This document shows, piece by piece, positions 26,507-35,741 of a stretch of 64,000 bases of DNA. The notes under the pieces are model-generated. The model saw nothing but the letters and a program-made list of their open reading frames with translations, did not search any database and had not been told where the DNA came from. Source of the DNA: Streptomyces sp. WMMC500 (lineage in GTDB: Bacteria; Actinomycetota; Actinomycetes; Streptomycetales; Streptomycetaceae). The stretch's first letter is position 1; each line of letters begins with the position of its first letter. A program made the position numbers and the translations under genes. The stretch is from the NCBI RefSeq assembly GCF_027497195.1, contig NZ_CP114905.1, positions 6,955,001 through 7,019,000 of the forward strand. The letters run 5' to 3'.

Positions 26507-26546
26507 TCCGGCGGATCATCTCCGGGTCCGCGGACGATCCGCCGGA
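26507..26546. terminator. bidirectional hairpin terminator
   Basis: TCCGGCGGATC (26507-26517) and GATCCGCCGGA (26536-26546) form a perfect 11-bp stem between the convergent lacI-type gene and the aldo/keto reductase gene. Confidence 0.65.
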
Positions 26547-26562
26547 GTGGCCCCCACGGTTC

Positions 26563-27543
26563 CTACCTCAGCAGCCCCTCGACCTCCGCCAGTTGCTCCG
26601 CGGTCAGCGGGCCCGCCGCCAGCGCGCCGGCGTTCTGCTCCGCCTGTGCCACGGTGCGGAAACCGGGGATCGGGACCGTGTGCGGGCTGCGGGCCCAGAT
26701 CCACGCCAGTGCGCCCTGTGCCAGGGTGCGGCCCTCGGAGGTGAGGATGTCGCGGATCGCCTCGATGCGGGGCAGCCAGCCCGGCGCCATCCGGCCGTCC
26801 GGGCCGAAGTACTTCAGCCAGGGCGGCGGCGCGGAGCGGATGTCTCCGGCGCCGACGTGGGCGCCCGCGTCGTACTTCCCGGAGAGCAGCCCCATGGCCA
26901 GCGGGCCGCGGTTGACGCTGGCGAGGTTCAGCTCCGCGCACAGCGCCAGCATCTCCGGCGCGTCCTCCAGCACGTTGAGCTGGTGCTGCACCGCCGCGCA
27001 GTGCAGGCCCTCGGCGAAGAGCGCGGCGCGTGCGGGGTCGTCGGTGCTCCAGGCGTACGCGCGGATCAGGCCCTCGCGGACGAGTTCCTCGCACGCCTCG
27101 CGCAGCGCCACCGCCGCCTCCGGGTCGGCGTCGCCGATGTGCAGTTGGTACAGGTCCACGCGGTCGGTGCCCAGCCGCCGCAGCGACGCGGTCAGCGCCC
27201 GGCGCGCGTAGCCGGGGGTCAGGTCGCGGGAGATCGTCGTCCGGCGGTCGGCGTCGAAGGTGTTGCCCCACTTGGTGGCGATGACGACGTCGTCCCGGCG
27301 GCCCGCGAGGGCGCGGCCGAGCACGGTCTCGCTGTGTCCCGTGCCGTAGACGTCGGCGGTGTCGAAGAAGGTGACGCCGTCGTCGAGGGCGCGGTGCACG
27401 GCCCGCACCGACTCCTCGTCGTCCACCTTGCCCCAGCCCAGCGGGCCGCCCCCGGCGTCCCACCACTCGCCGCCGATCGCCCAGCAGCCGAAGCCGAGTG
27501 CGCTGACCTCGATGCCCGTACGTCCCAGAGTGCGCGTCTGCAT
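26563..27543 (-). CDS. aldo/keto reductase
   Basis: About 326 aa, an (alpha/beta)8 NADPH-dependent carbonyl reductase of the AKR superfamily. The N-terminus is RTLGRTGIEVSALGFGCWAIGG. The catalytic tetrad is visible as Asp and Tyr in FFDTADVYGTGHSE, Lys in VVIATKWGN and His in LYQLHIGD. The cofactor-binding end is HTVPIPGFRTVAQAEQN. A start at 27555 (MLVPM) is also possible. It is convergent with the lacI-type gene and separated from it by a hairpin, so it is not part of that operon. The substrate is unknown. Confidence 0.93.
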   Translation of the reverse strand: MQTRTLGRTGIEVSALGFGCWAIGGEWWDAGGGPLGWGKVDDEESVRAVHRALDDGVTFFDTADVYGTGHSETVLGRALAGRRDDVVIATKWGNTFDADRRTTISRDLTPGYARRALTASLRRLGTDRVDLYQLHIGDADPEAAVALREACEELVREGLIRAYAWSTDDPARAALFAEGLHCAAVQHQLNVLEDAPEMLALCAELNLASVNRGPLAMGLLSGKYDAGAHVGAGDIRSAPPPWLKYFGPDGRMAPGWLPRIEAIRDILTSEGRTLAQGALAWIWARSPHTVPIPGFRTVAQAEQNAGALAAGPLTAEQLAEVEGLLR

Positions 27544-27588
27544 GGGTACGAGCATGCACCTTCGAGTGCGCTCGCGCGCAAGCCGTTT

Positions 27589-28245
27589 TCAGGCGCTCAG
27601 CGGGTCGGCTCCCTCCAGCTCCCGGAAGACCGCCACGTTGTAGGCGAAGGCCCGGTGGCACTCCTCGACGATCCGCTTCTTCTCCAGGTCGTCGACGGGC
27701 AGCTCGTCGAGCAGGCGCCGGTAACCGCGCTTGTACGCCGCCGGGTTGGCCACCCGCTCGAAGACGTAGAAGCGGACGCCGTCGCCCTTGCGGTCGAAGC
27801 CCCAGGTCTTCTCCGCGGTGCCGCGCACGACCTGGCCGCCGGAGAGGTCGCCGAGGTAGCGGGTGTAGTGGTGCGCCACGTACCCCGCGGGCCAGTCGCG
27901 CGCGCACTGCGCGATCCGGGCCGCGTACGCCGCCGTCGCCGGCAGCGGCGCCGCCGTGGCGCGCCAGCCGGTGCCGCCGTGCAGGAAGTCGAGGTCGCGC
28001 GCCAGCTCGGGGACGCGGGCCAGCTCGGGCTGCACGAAGGGGCCCGCGACCGGGTCACCGGCGAGCGCGTCCCAGCCGTCCTCGAGAGCGCGGTAGACGA
28101 ACCAGAGCTGCGCGGTGTAGCGGCGGTAGGCGTCGATGCCGAGGGCGCCGCCCAGCATGTCGCTCATGAAGGTGGAGTGGTTGGCCTCGTGGTGCTGGTC
28201 GTGGGATTCGGTGCGCAGCACGGTGGAGAAGGGCGTCGCGTCCAA
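27589..28245 (-). CDS. hmuO: heme oxygenase
   Basis: About 218 aa, an all-helical enzyme that cleaves heme to biliverdin, CO and iron. The proximal-helix region is LRTESHDQHHEANHSTFM, containing the heme-ligand histidine. The distal-helix glycines are in YLGDLSGGQVV, and FYVFERVANPAAYKRGYR is a typical later helix. The TTG at 28245 follows GGAGG by 6 bases and gives the normal N-terminus; a GTG at 28263 is in frame but poorly placed. A DmdR/DtxR-type iron box lies 47-65 bases upstream, so the gene should be induced by iron shortage. Confidence 0.95.
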   Translation of the reverse strand: MDATPFSTVLRTESHDQHHEANHSTFMSDMLGGALGIDAYRRYTAQLWFVYRALEDGWDALAGDPVAGPFVQPELARVPELARDLDFLHGGTGWRATAAPLPATAAYAARIAQCARDWPAGYVAHHYTRYLGDLSGGQVVRGTAEKTWGFDRKGDGVRFYVFERVANPAAYKRGYRRLLDELPVDDLEKKRIVEECHRAFAYNVAVFRELEGADPLSA

Positions 28246-28291
28246 GGCAAGCCTCCGAGGCACGGCAGGGGCGGTGGGCCCGACGATTCTC

Positions 28292-28310
28292 TTTGGTTAG
28301 GCTTACCTAA
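28292..28310 (-). promoter_or_regulatory. iron box (DmdR/DtxR-type operator)
   Basis: The 19-bp sequence TTTGGTTAGGCTTACCTAA matches the actinomycete iron-box consensus (TTAGGTTAGGCTAACCTAA) at 17 of 19 positions. Its core TTAGG-CTTA-CCTAA is palindromic. It lies just upstream of the heme oxygenase gene. Confidence 0.85.
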
Positions 28311-28350
28311 GTCAATAGGTTCCCGACGCCGTGTCGGTATACCCGCGCGG

Positions 28351-29211
28351 CTACGGCAGGGTCAGCACCTCCGCGCCCGACTCCGTCACCACGAGCGTGT
28401 GCTCGAACTGCGCCGTGCGCTTGCGGTCCTTGGTCACCACCGTCCAGCCGTCGTCCCACATGTCGTACTCGTACGTCCCGAGGGTCAGCATCGGCTCGAT
28501 CGTGAACGTCATCCCGGGCCGCATCACGGTGGTCGCGCGCGGGTCGTCGAAGTGCGGGATGATCAGGCCCGAGTGGAAGGCGGTGTTGACGCCGTGGCCG
28601 GTGAAGTCGCGCACGACGCCGTAGTCGAAGCGCTTGGCGTACGACTGGATGACCCGGCCGATGACGTTGACCTGCCGGCCCGGGCGGACCGCCTTGATCG
28701 CCCGGTTCAGCGCCTCGCGGGTGCGCTCGACCAGCAGCCGGGAGGGCTCGTCGACGTCGCCGACGAGGTACGTGGCGTTGTTGTCGCCGTGCACGCCGCC
28801 GATGAACGCGGTGACGTCCAGGTTCACGATGTCGCCGTCGCGCAGCACCGTGGAGTCCGGAATGCCGTGGCAGATCACCTCGTTGACCGACGTGCACAGC
28901 GACTTGGGAAAGCCGCGGTAGCCGAGGGTGGACGGGTACGCGCCGTGGTCGCACAGGTACTCGTGCGCCACCCGGTCCAGCTCGTCCGTCGTCACCCCGG
29001 GCGCGATCCGCTCCGCCGCGGCGGCCATCGCCCGGGCGGCGATCCGCCCGGCGACGCGCATCCGCTCGACGGTGTCCGCGTCCTGGACCTCGGGCCCGGT
29101 GTAGGGCGCGGGCCCCTTCTTCCCGACGTACTCGGGGCGGGGGATGGCAGCGGGAACGGCGCGGGGCGGGGAGAGGGTTCCGGGCGCGAGCAGAGACGAC
29201 TGGCCAGACAT
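28351..29211 (-). CDS. map: methionine aminopeptidase, type I
   Basis: 286 aa. It removes the initiator methionine from nascent proteins. Metal ligands are visible in [16 protein letters not shown] (two Asp), [11 protein letters not shown] (His), MTFTIEPML (Glu) and AQFEHTLVV (Glu); the substrate-side histidine is in [10 protein letters not shown]. An N-terminal extension of about 40 residues ([23 protein letters not shown]) is typical of one of the paralogous actinobacterial forms. The ATG at 29211 (MSGQSSLL) was chosen over longer in-frame starts. It is divergent from the small 80-aa gene. Confidence 0.96.
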   Translation of the reverse strand: MSGQSSLLAPGTLSPPRAVPAAIPRPEYVGKKGPAPYTGPEVQDADTVERMRVAGRIAARAMAAAAERIAPGVTTDELDRVAHEYLCDHGAYPSTLGYRGFPKSLCTSVNEVICHGIPDSTVLRDGDIVNLDVTAFIGGVHGDNNATYLVGDVDEPSRLLVERTREALNRAIKAVRPGRQVNVIGRVIQSYAKRFDYGVVRDFTGHGVNTAFHSGLIIPHFDDPRATTVMRPGMTFTIEPMLTLGTYEYDMWDDGWTVVTKDRKRTAQFEHTLVVTESGAEVLTLP

Positions 29212-29290
29212 GGATCCGAGTCTATCGGCGGGGGATCGGGCACGATGGGCGGCGGCAGACCGCGCAGGCACGGCCCAGGTGAGGAGCGAG

Positions 29291-29533
29291 ATGGCGCTGT
29301 TCAGGAAGAAGAGGGCGGGCAAACCGGGCGAGTGGTACTACTGCCTGGAGCACGGGCGGGTCGAGGAGGGGCCGCAGTGCAGGGCCCTGAACCGCCTCGG
29401 GCCGTACGCGACGCCGGAGGAGGCGGGGCGCGCGATCGAGACGGCGGAGGCGCGGAACGAGGAGTGGGACGAGGACGCGCGGTGGAACGACGACGCGGGA
29501 GGCGCGGGGGGCGAGGGCGGGTCGGGACGGTGA
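29291..29533 (+). CDS. small conserved hypothetical protein
   Basis: 80 aa, starting at an ATG with a clear GGTGAGGAG ribosome site. The sequence [22 protein letters not shown]...VEEGPQC has two cysteines and a conserved-looking WYYC...HGxVE core. It then has a helical [31 protein letters not shown] segment and a Gly-rich tail. It resembles a small soluble actinobacterial protein of unknown function. It is divergent from map, so it may share that promoter region. Confidence 0.75.
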   Translation: MALFRKKRAGKPGEWYYCLEHGRVEEGPQCRALNRLGPYATPEEAGRAIETAEARNEEWDEDARWNDDAGGAGGEGGSGR

Positions 29534-29591
29534 GGGGGTAGGGGGCGGTCGGGGGCGGTGCCGCGGCGTCACGTTGCGGTCACGTTGGGCG

Positions 29592-30941
29592 TCACGTTGC
29601 CGGGTCCGGGGCCGGGGTGCCGTCCGGGCCGCCGGGCGCCGGCTTCCCCGCCTTCTCTGCCGCCGCCGCGGCGCGGCGCTCCCGTTCCCGTACCGCGTGC
29701 TCGTTCGTGCGCGCGTCGTACGTCATCAGCTTCGGCAGGCACGCCGCCAGCAGCACCACCGCCCCCGCGCACAGCACCCCGCCCGACCAGATCGACGTCC
29801 GCACGCTCGTCAGCGCCGCCACTCCGCCGGAGCGGAACTGCCCGGCCACCGGGCCGACCGAGTACGAGAGCAGCTCGATGCCGGCGAGCCGGCCGCGTAG
29901 CTCGTCGGGGATGGTCTGGTTCCACATCGCCGCCCGGAACACCCCGCTGACCATGTCGAACGCGCCCGCCACCATGAGCAGCGCCAGCACCGTCCACGCG
30001 TTCGGCATCACCCCCGCCGCCGTGATCGCCAGCCCCCAGCCGGCCGCCGACAGCATGACCGCGCGGCCGTGCCGGTGCACCCGCCGGGTCCACCCGCTGG
30101 TCAGGCTCACGAGCAGCGAACCCGCGGGCAGCGCCGCGTACATCAGCCCCAGCGCCCACGGCGCGTCCAACTCGTCCGCGAGGAACGGGAACAGCGCGAG
30201 CGGGAAGGCGAAGAACATCGCCGCCAGGTCGATGGCGTACGTACCCAGCAGCTCCTTGCGGTGCCAGGCGTAGCGCGCGCCCTCCGCGATAGCGCGCAGG
30301 CTCGGCGCCACCGCCTCGCGCGCGGCGGGGGAGGGGGCGAGGAGCAGCGCCAACCCGACGGAGACGGCGAACGTCCCGGCGTCCAGGGCGTACGCCCAGG
30401 GCAGGCCGGCGTACGCGACGATGAAGCCGGCGAGCGCGGGTCCGGCGATGCCGCCGAGCTGCCAGCGCAGGGAGTTGAGCGCGGCGGCGGCGGGCAGGTG
30501 CTCGTGCGGCACGATGCGCGGGACGATCGAGTCGAGGGCCGGGCGCTGGATGCCGGTCAGGGCGCTGGTCAGCGCGGCGACGACGTACAGGGGCCAGAGC
30601 ATCGGGTCGGGCAGCAGGCTGTTGACGAGCAGGACGGCGGAGGCGAGGCCGAGTCCCGCCTCGCTGTAGATGATCAGCTTCCGTTTGTCCATGGCGTCGG
30701 CGAGGGCGCCGCCGTAGAGGCCGAAGACGATGAGCGGGACGAGCTCGACGGTGCCGATGGCGCCGACCGCGAGGGCCGAGCCGGTCAGCTCCTTCACCTG
30801 GACGGGGAGGGCGACGAAGGTGAGGAAGCTGCCGAAGGCGGTGATGAGGCCGGCGACCCACATGAGGCGGAAGTCGCGGGAGGCGTGCCAGGGGGCGAGG
30901 TCGGGGAGGAGGTCGCGGTAGGCGCGGGATTCGTCGGCCAC
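29592..30941 (-). CDS. MFS transporter (EntS/Tet-type exporter)
   Basis: 449 aa, 12 predicted helices. The N-terminus DFRLMWVAGLITAFGSFLTFVALPVQV is characteristic of the enterobactin-exporter/macrolide-efflux-like branch of MFS. Motif A is in FGLYGGALADAMDKRKLI and the middle has LNSLRWQLGGIAGPALAGFIV. The C-terminal tail is long, charged and Pro-rich (ERERRAAAAAEKAGKPAPGG). It probably exports a small molecule. No biosynthetic partner genes are nearby and the substrate is unknown. Confidence 0.85.
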   Translation of the reverse strand: MADESRAYRDLLPDLAPWHASRDFRLMWVAGLITAFGSFLTFVALPVQVKELTGSALAVGAIGTVELVPLIVFGLYGGALADAMDKRKLIIYSEAGLGLASAVLLVNSLLPDPMLWPLYVVAALTSALTGIQRPALDSIVPRIVPHEHLPAAAALNSLRWQLGGIAGPALAGFIVAYAGLPWAYALDAGTFAVSVGLALLLAPSPAAREAVAPSLRAIAEGARYAWHRKELLGTYAIDLAAMFFAFPLALFPFLADELDAPWALGLMYAALPAGSLLVSLTSGWTRRVHRHGRAVMLSAAGWGLAITAAGVMPNAWTVLALLMVAGAFDMVSGVFRAAMWNQTIPDELRGRLAGIELLSYSVGPVAGQFRSGGVAALTSVRTSIWSGGVLCAGAVVLLAACLPKLMTYDARTNEHAVRERERRAAAAAEKAGKPAPGGPDGTPAPDPAT

Positions 30942-31105
30942 GAGGGGCCATGGTCGGGTGGGTGGGGGGCGGGCCGCAAGAGAATTACCGGGCGGAGGTC
31001 GCCGGGGCGGGGCGGCGGCGGGACCGGGGGTACGAGCGGGGCGGTGGCCGGCCGGGGGCCGGTGGCGAGGCGGCGGCCGGCCCGGGGACTCCGACGGGCG
31101 GTGGC

Positions 31106-31138
31106 GGTTCGGCGGCGGTTCGGCGGCGGTTCGGCGGC
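31106..31138 (+). repeat. three copies of an 11-bp repeat
   Basis: GGTTCGGCGGC occurs three times head to tail in the 276-base gap between the MFS gene and the next gene. The rest of the gap is GGC/GGT-rich low complexity without a supportable gene. Confidence 0.6.
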
Positions 31139-31217
31139 GACCCGAGGTCGCCGGTGGGGCGGTGGTGGGCCCGGGGGCACCGGTGGGGCGGAGGGTCGCC
31201 GCGGCGGCCGGGCCGGG

Positions 31218-31850
31218 TCACCAGCGGGGCGGTGGCGGGGACGAGAGCACTTCGGCGAGGCGGGCGAGGCGGTCGCGGAAGCCGGAGCGGGCGGAGGCGG
31301 CGGCGGGCGCGCCGTTGTCGCCGGCGGCGGCGGTGCGGTTCTCGCCGGCGGCGGCGCTGACGAGGTGCTGAACGGTTTCCAGGTCGATGTCGCCGCTGTC
31401 GCCGGGCACGGTGAGCAGTTCGTGGGCGAGCCCGGGCAACTCGGTCGAGCCGCCGTCCAGCGCGAGCACCGCGGCCCCGGCGCGGCGGGCGTCGCCGACG
31501 CGCTCCAGCAGCGCGTCGCCGGGCTCGTCGGGGGCGACGACGAGCAGGGTCTCGCCGCGCCCGGCGGCCTCCAGCCGGCCGAGCCCGACGCCGAGGTGCG
31601 CGGGGCCGGCGGGCGGCACGCGGTGGCGTACGAGGGTGGGGGAGAGGGCGGGCAGCCCGGACCAGGCGGCCTCGTCGTCGAGGTGGGCGGCGAGATGCCA
31701 CGGCTCGTACGCCTCGGTCCCCACGAGCAGCAGCCCGCCGCCCCGCGCCTCGACGGCGCCCCGCAACACCCCGGCGAACCGCCGGGCGGCGCCGGGCCAC
31801 TCGGTCCCGGCCAGCACTTCCCGCAGCAACGCAACGCGCACGGCATCCAT
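31218..31850 (-). CDS. hypothetical protein
   Basis: About 210 aa from the ATG at 31850 (MDAVRVALLREVLAGTEWPG). It has an alternating strand/helix pattern suggesting an alpha/beta fold (GGLLLVGTEAYEPWHLAAHL, ETLLVVAPDEPGDALLERV, AAVLALDGGSTELPGLAHELL). This looks reminiscent of sugar-isomerase (SIS)-like or phosphotransfer proteins, but no motif is decisive. The C-terminus is Ala/Pro-rich. The strong third-position G/C bias supports a real gene. It is followed 276 bases later by the MFS gene in the same direction. Confidence 0.6.
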   Translation of the reverse strand: MDAVRVALLREVLAGTEWPGAARRFAGVLRGAVEARGGGLLLVGTEAYEPWHLAAHLDDEAAWSGLPALSPTLVRHRVPPAGPAHLGVGLGRLEAAGRGETLLVVAPDEPGDALLERVGDARRAGAAVLALDGGSTELPGLAHELLTVPGDSGDIDLETVQHLVSAAAGENRTAAAGDNGAPAAASARSGFRDRLARLAEVLSSPPPPRW

Positions 31851-31937
31851 GCGGCGCGATGCTGCCGGACGGGGCCGCCTCCCGCGGCGAAACGGACGCG
31901 GTATCACCGGATCGGGGCGGACCCGGCCGGGGGTCCA

Positions 31938-32126
31938 GGGGCCTGCGCCCCCGGACCCCCCGGTGGGGGCTGCGCCCCCGGACCCCCCGGTGGGGGCTGC
32001 GCCCCCGGACCCCCCGGTGGGGGCTGCGCCCCCGGACCCCCCGGTGGGGGCTGCGCCCCCGGACCCCCCGGTGGGGGCTGCGCCCCCGGACCCCCCGGTG
32101 GGGGCTGCGCCCCCGGGCCCCCCGTG
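31938..32126. repeat. 27-bp tandem repeat array of hairpins
   Basis: Seven units stand head to tail. The five from 31965 to 32099 are identical 27-mers, and the first and last are variants. Each unit contains the hairpin GGGGGC-TGC-GCCCCC followed by GGACCCCCCGGT. Because 27 is a multiple of three, all frames stay open and would give 9-residue repeats, but there is no gene-like codon bias and no start signal. I treat it as non-coding. Confidence 0.9.
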
Positions 32127-32544
32127 GTCCCCGTAGAGGCTTCGTGCCCGGCCTCATCGGGGCGTCGCCTGGACACCCCCGAGGCTCCCCCAGCCCTCGG
32201 GGCCGGGGCCTGCCCCGGGGCCCGGAGGGGCCTCGTGTCCGGACCTCCATGGGGCTTCGCCCCCCCCGACATCCGGACGCCCGCGGGCTCGCCCCCCAGC
32301 CCTCCGCGGCGTTTGCCCCCGTGCCCCGCCGGGTCTCGCGCTTCGACCTCCGTGGGATGTGCCCCCGGACATCCTGCGGGGCCCATCGGGCTTCGTGGCC
32401 GGACCACCCCGGGATCTGCCCTCGGAACGCTCCATAAGGCTTTGCGTCCGCACACCCCGCCGGGCTCGCCCCCAAACCCCACGTGGCTCCGCCCCGGGGC
32501 CGCCGCGACGGCCGCTCCGCCCCCCGGGTCCGCCGCGATCCGCG
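32127..32544. repeat. degenerate continuation of the hairpin repeat
   Basis: Downstream of the perfect array the sequence continues as diverged modules of the type (G)GGGCTTCGCCCC and CTCGCCCCC...CCGGAC at 30-60 base intervals, up to the PhoX stop codon. No gene is supportable. This looks like an older, decayed part of the same array. Confidence 0.6.
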
Positions 32545-33702
32545 TTACGCGCGGAACGGGCCCCGGACCTCGTAGGTCACCCCGTCCGTGCCCGCCGCGG
32601 AGCCGCTCGCGCCCCGCTGGGAGGAGAAGTACAGCCGCGAGCCGTCCGGCGAGAACGCCGGGCCCGTGATCTCGGACTCCGGGTGGCCGTCGATCCGCAC
32701 CACCGGGGCCACCGTGCCCTCGGGGGTGATGATGTTGATCTCCATGTTGCCGCCGTCCTCGGCGACGTAGAGGTCCCCGCCCGCCCGGCCCGTGATGTTG
32801 TCGACCCCGCTCAGCGGGGTGTCCGCGTCGTAGACCATGGCCAGGGTGTTCGCGCCCGCGTCGTAGCCCCACACGCGGTTGTCGCCCTTCGTCGTGAAGT
32901 AGCAGACGCCCGCCTGCGGCGAGTAGTAGCAGCCCTCGCCGCCGTCGAAGTGCAGCGCCTCGTCGACCTGCGCCCGCGTCTGCTCCCACGGCCAGGGCGC
33001 GTCAGGGTCCGGGACCTCGCGCCATTCCACCGCCCCGCCGCCCGCGTCGCACAGCACGTCCAGGCGGCCCGACGACAGCGCGCCCCACGCTCCCCAGGAC
33101 GTCGGCGTGAAGCGGTAGAAGCAGCCGTCGTCCTCGTCCTCCGTGAGGTAGACGACCCGGCGGTCCGTGTCGCACGCCGCCGCCTCGTGCTTGAAGCGGC
33201 CCATCGCGCCGTACGAGGACGCCGAGCGGTTGCCGTACGGGTCCGTCTCGTAGACCTTGCCGCGGTACGTCTCCTCGCACGACAGCCACGTGTTCCACGG
33301 CGTCGCCCCGCCCGCGCAGTTGAGGTTCGTGCCGTCCAGGATGCGGCGGGCCGCCGTCACCGAGCCGTCCGCCCCGAAGCGGATCGCGGAGACGCCGCCG
33401 ATCAGCGGGAGTTCGGAGTTGGAGACGTAGATCCAGCCGTCGCCGTCCGCGAAGCACGCGCCGCCGTCCGGCGCGCCGTGCCACGTGATGCCGCCGACCG
33501 GGCGGGTGGAGCGGGCGACGACGCGGCCGGTGAAGCCCTGGGGCAGCGCCAGGCCGTTGGCGTCCGGGGGCAGCAGCGGCCCGTACGGGCTGTTCGCCGC
33601 CGCTGCCGCCGCCGGGGTCGCGGCGGCGTGCCAGAGTCCGCCGGTGACGGCGACGGCGCCGGTGCCTGCGGTGACGGCGCGGAGAAACGAGCGACGCTCC
33701 AT
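32545..33702 (-). CDS. PhoX-family phosphatase, Tat-exported
   Basis: 385 aa. The Tat signal is MERRSFLRAVTAGTGAVAVTGGLWHAAA. PhoX proteins are calcium/iron beta-propeller alkaline phosphatases. Typical blocks seen are GGITWHGAPDGGACF, NCAGGATPWNTWLSCEETYRG, GRFKHEAAACD, VYLTEDEDDGCFYRF and EGCYYSPQAGVCYFTTKGD. This is the shorter, DUF839-type form. The ATG at 33702 follows GGAGGACC. A single GTTCACCCGTCAC element at 33781-33793 (minus strand) resembles one PHO-box half, but no second direct repeat was found, so phosphate control is only possible. Confidence 0.92.
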   Translation of the reverse strand: MERRSFLRAVTAGTGAVAVTGGLWHAAATPAAAAAANSPYGPLLPPDANGLALPQGFTGRVVARSTRPVGGITWHGAPDGGACFADGDGWIYVSNSELPLIGGVSAIRFGADGSVTAARRILDGTNLNCAGGATPWNTWLSCEETYRGKVYETDPYGNRSASSYGAMGRFKHEAAACDTDRRVVYLTEDEDDGCFYRFTPTSWGAWGALSSGRLDVLCDAGGGAVEWREVPDPDAPWPWEQTRAQVDEALHFDGGEGCYYSPQAGVCYFTTKGDNRVWGYDAGANTLAMVYDADTPLSGVDNITGRAGGDLYVAEDGGNMEINIITPEGTVAPVVRIDGHPESEITGPAFSPDGSRLYFSSQRGASGSAAGTDGVTYEVRGPFRA

Positions 33703-33908
33703 GGGGGGTCCTCCCGGTGGGGGTGGTCGGTGGCCGGATAACGGGCGAGGGGATGCCCGCGTCACGATGCCCACGCGGCCGTGACGGGTGAACTGGGGCG
33801 GATCACAAATCTGCGCGAACATTCTGTGACGCCTGGTCCGCGGCGGATGTGACGCAGTCCGCCCGGTCCGCACACGACATCGCGTCAAACAGACGATAAA
33901 ATGGCCGC

Positions 33909-35660
33909 GTGCCTCAACTTCGCCTCGCGCTGAATCAGATCGACGCCACCGTCGGCGACCTCGCCGGCAACGCCGACGCCGTCGTCCGCTGGACCCGGCA
34001 CGCGGCCGACCGCGGCGCCCACTTCGTGGCCTTCCCCGAGATGGTGCTCACCGGCTATCCCGTCGAGGACCTGGCCCTGCGCTCCTCCTTCGTCGAGGCG
34101 TCCTGCGCCGCGCTGCGGGCGCTCGCCGCGCGGCTGGCCGCCGAGGGGCTGGGCGAGACGCCGGTGCTCGTCGGCTACCTCGACCGCAGCGACGAGCGGC
34201 ACCGCTTCGGGCAGCCCGCGGGATCCCCCAAGGACGCCGCGGCCGTGCTGCACCGCGGCGAGGTCGTCCTCACCTTCGCCAAGCACCACCTGCCCAACTA
34301 CGGCGTCTTCGACGAGTTCCGCTACTTCGTCCCCGGCGACACCATGCCGGTCGTGCGCGTCGCCGGCGTCGACGTCGCGCTGGCCATCTGCGAGGACCTG
34401 TGGCAGGACGGCGGCCGGGTGCCCTCGGCGCGGATCGCCGGCGCCGGTCTGCTGGTCACCGTCAACGCCTCGCCGTACGAGCTGAACAAGGACGACACCC
34501 GCCTGGACCTCGTCCGCAAGCGCGCCCAGGAGGCGGGCTGCACGACCGCGTACGTCGCGATGACCGGCGGCCAGGACGAACTGGTCTACGACGGCGACTC
34601 GATCGTCGTCGACCAGCGCGGGGAGGTCGTCGCGCGCGCCGCGCAGTTCGCCGAGGAGTGCCTGATCGTCGACCTCGACCTGCCCGCCGCCCCCGCGCGG
34701 CCGCCGGCCGGCATCGCCGACGACGGGCTGCGCATCCAGCACGTGACGCTGTCGGCGGAGCCCGTCGAGCCGTACGCGCGCCGGTACGCGGGGACCGTCG
34801 CCGCGCAGGTCTCCGACGCCGAGCAGATGTACACGGCGCTGGTCACGGGGCTGCGCGCGTACGTCGAGAAGAACGGCTTCGACTCCGTCCTCATCGGCCT
34901 CTCCGGCGGCATCGACTCCTCCCTCGTCGCCGCCGTCGCCTGCGACGCGGTCGGCGCGGAGCACGTGTACGGCATCTCCATGCCGTCGCGCTACTCCTCC
35001 CAGCACTCTCGCGACGACGCCGCGGAACTCGCCCGCCGCACCGGGCTGCACCTGCGCAGCGTCCCCATCGGCCCGATGTTCGACGCCTACATGGAGTCGC
35101 TGGGGCTGACCGGCCTGGCCGAGGAGAACCTCCAGTCCCGGCTGCGCGGCACGCTGCTCATGGCCGTCTCCAACCAGGAGGGCCCGCTCGTCCTGGCCCC
35201 GGGCAACAAGAGCGAGCTGGCCGTGGGCTACTCGACGCTCTACGGCGACTCGGTCGGCGCGTACGGCCCGATCAAGGACGTCTACAAGTCGGTCGTCTTC
35301 CGGCTCGCGAAGTGGCGCAACGAGGCCGCCGCCGAACGGGGCGAGATCCCGCCGATCCCGGAGAACTCCATCGCCAAGCCGCCCAGCGCCGAACTCCGCC
35401 CCGACCAGGTCGACACGGACTCGCTGCCGGACTACGAGGTGCTCGACGCGATCCTGGAGCTGTACGTCGACCGCGACCGCGGCAGCGCGGAGATCGTCGC
35501 CGCCGGGTACGAGCCGGAGCTGGTGGAGCGGGTGCTGCGGATGGTCGACACGGCGGAGTACAAGCGCCGGCAGTACCCGCCGGGCACGAAGATCTCCCCG
35601 AAGGGCTTCGGCAAGGACCGGCGGCTGCCGATCACCAACCGCTGGCGGGAGCGCGCGTAG
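33909..35660 (+). CDS. nadE: glutamine-dependent NAD+ synthetase
   Basis: 583 aa, two domains. The N-terminal nitrilase-type glutaminase has the catalytic triad E44 (FPEMVLTGYP), K125 (FAKHHLPNYG) and C161 (ALAICEDLWQD). The C-terminal ammonia-dependent synthetase has the P-loop SGGIDSSLVAAVACDAVGA near residues 332-350, and PGNKSELAVGYSTLYGD. It amidates nicotinate adenine dinucleotide to NAD+. The GTG at 33909 is used; the nearby ATG at 33901 is out of frame. The gene stands alone. Confidence 0.97.
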   Translation: MPQLRLALNQIDATVGDLAGNADAVVRWTRHAADRGAHFVAFPEMVLTGYPVEDLALRSSFVEASCAALRALAARLAAEGLGETPVLVGYLDRSDERHRFGQPAGSPKDAAAVLHRGEVVLTFAKHHLPNYGVFDEFRYFVPGDTMPVVRVAGVDVALAICEDLWQDGGRVPSARIAGAGLLVTVNASPYELNKDDTRLDLVRKRAQEAGCTTAYVAMTGGQDELVYDGDSIVVDQRGEVVARAAQFAEECLIVDLDLPAAPARPPAGIADDGLRIQHVTLSAEPVEPYARRYAGTVAAQVSDAEQMYTALVTGLRAYVEKNGFDSVLIGLSGGIDSSLVAAVACDAVGAEHVYGISMPSRYSSQHSRDDAAELARRTGLHLRSVPIGPMFDAYMESLGLTGLAEENLQSRLRGTLLMAVSNQEGPLVLAPGNKSELAVGYSTLYGDSVGAYGPIKDVYKSVVFRLAKWRNEAAAERGEIPPIPENSIAKPPSAELRPDQVDTDSLPDYEVLDAILELYVDRDRGSAEIVAAGYEPELVERVLRMVDTAEYKRRQYPPGTKISPKGFGKDRRLPITNRWRERA

Positions 35661-35741
35661 CCGGCGCCCCCCTTGGGACCGGTGGACCGGGCCGCCCTTT
35701 GGGTCTGGCTGCCGTGAGACCCCCGCCGCAGGCTGGCGGCC

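Noticed and set aside
31938..32126. Possible CRISPR array or repeat protein
   Set aside because: Units are adjacent with no spacers and no cas genes; the 9-residue repeat is only a result of the 27-bp period and has no gene-like features.
33781..33793. PHO box upstream of the PhoX gene
   Set aside because: Only one GTTCACCC-type element was found, without the second direct repeat needed for PhoP binding.
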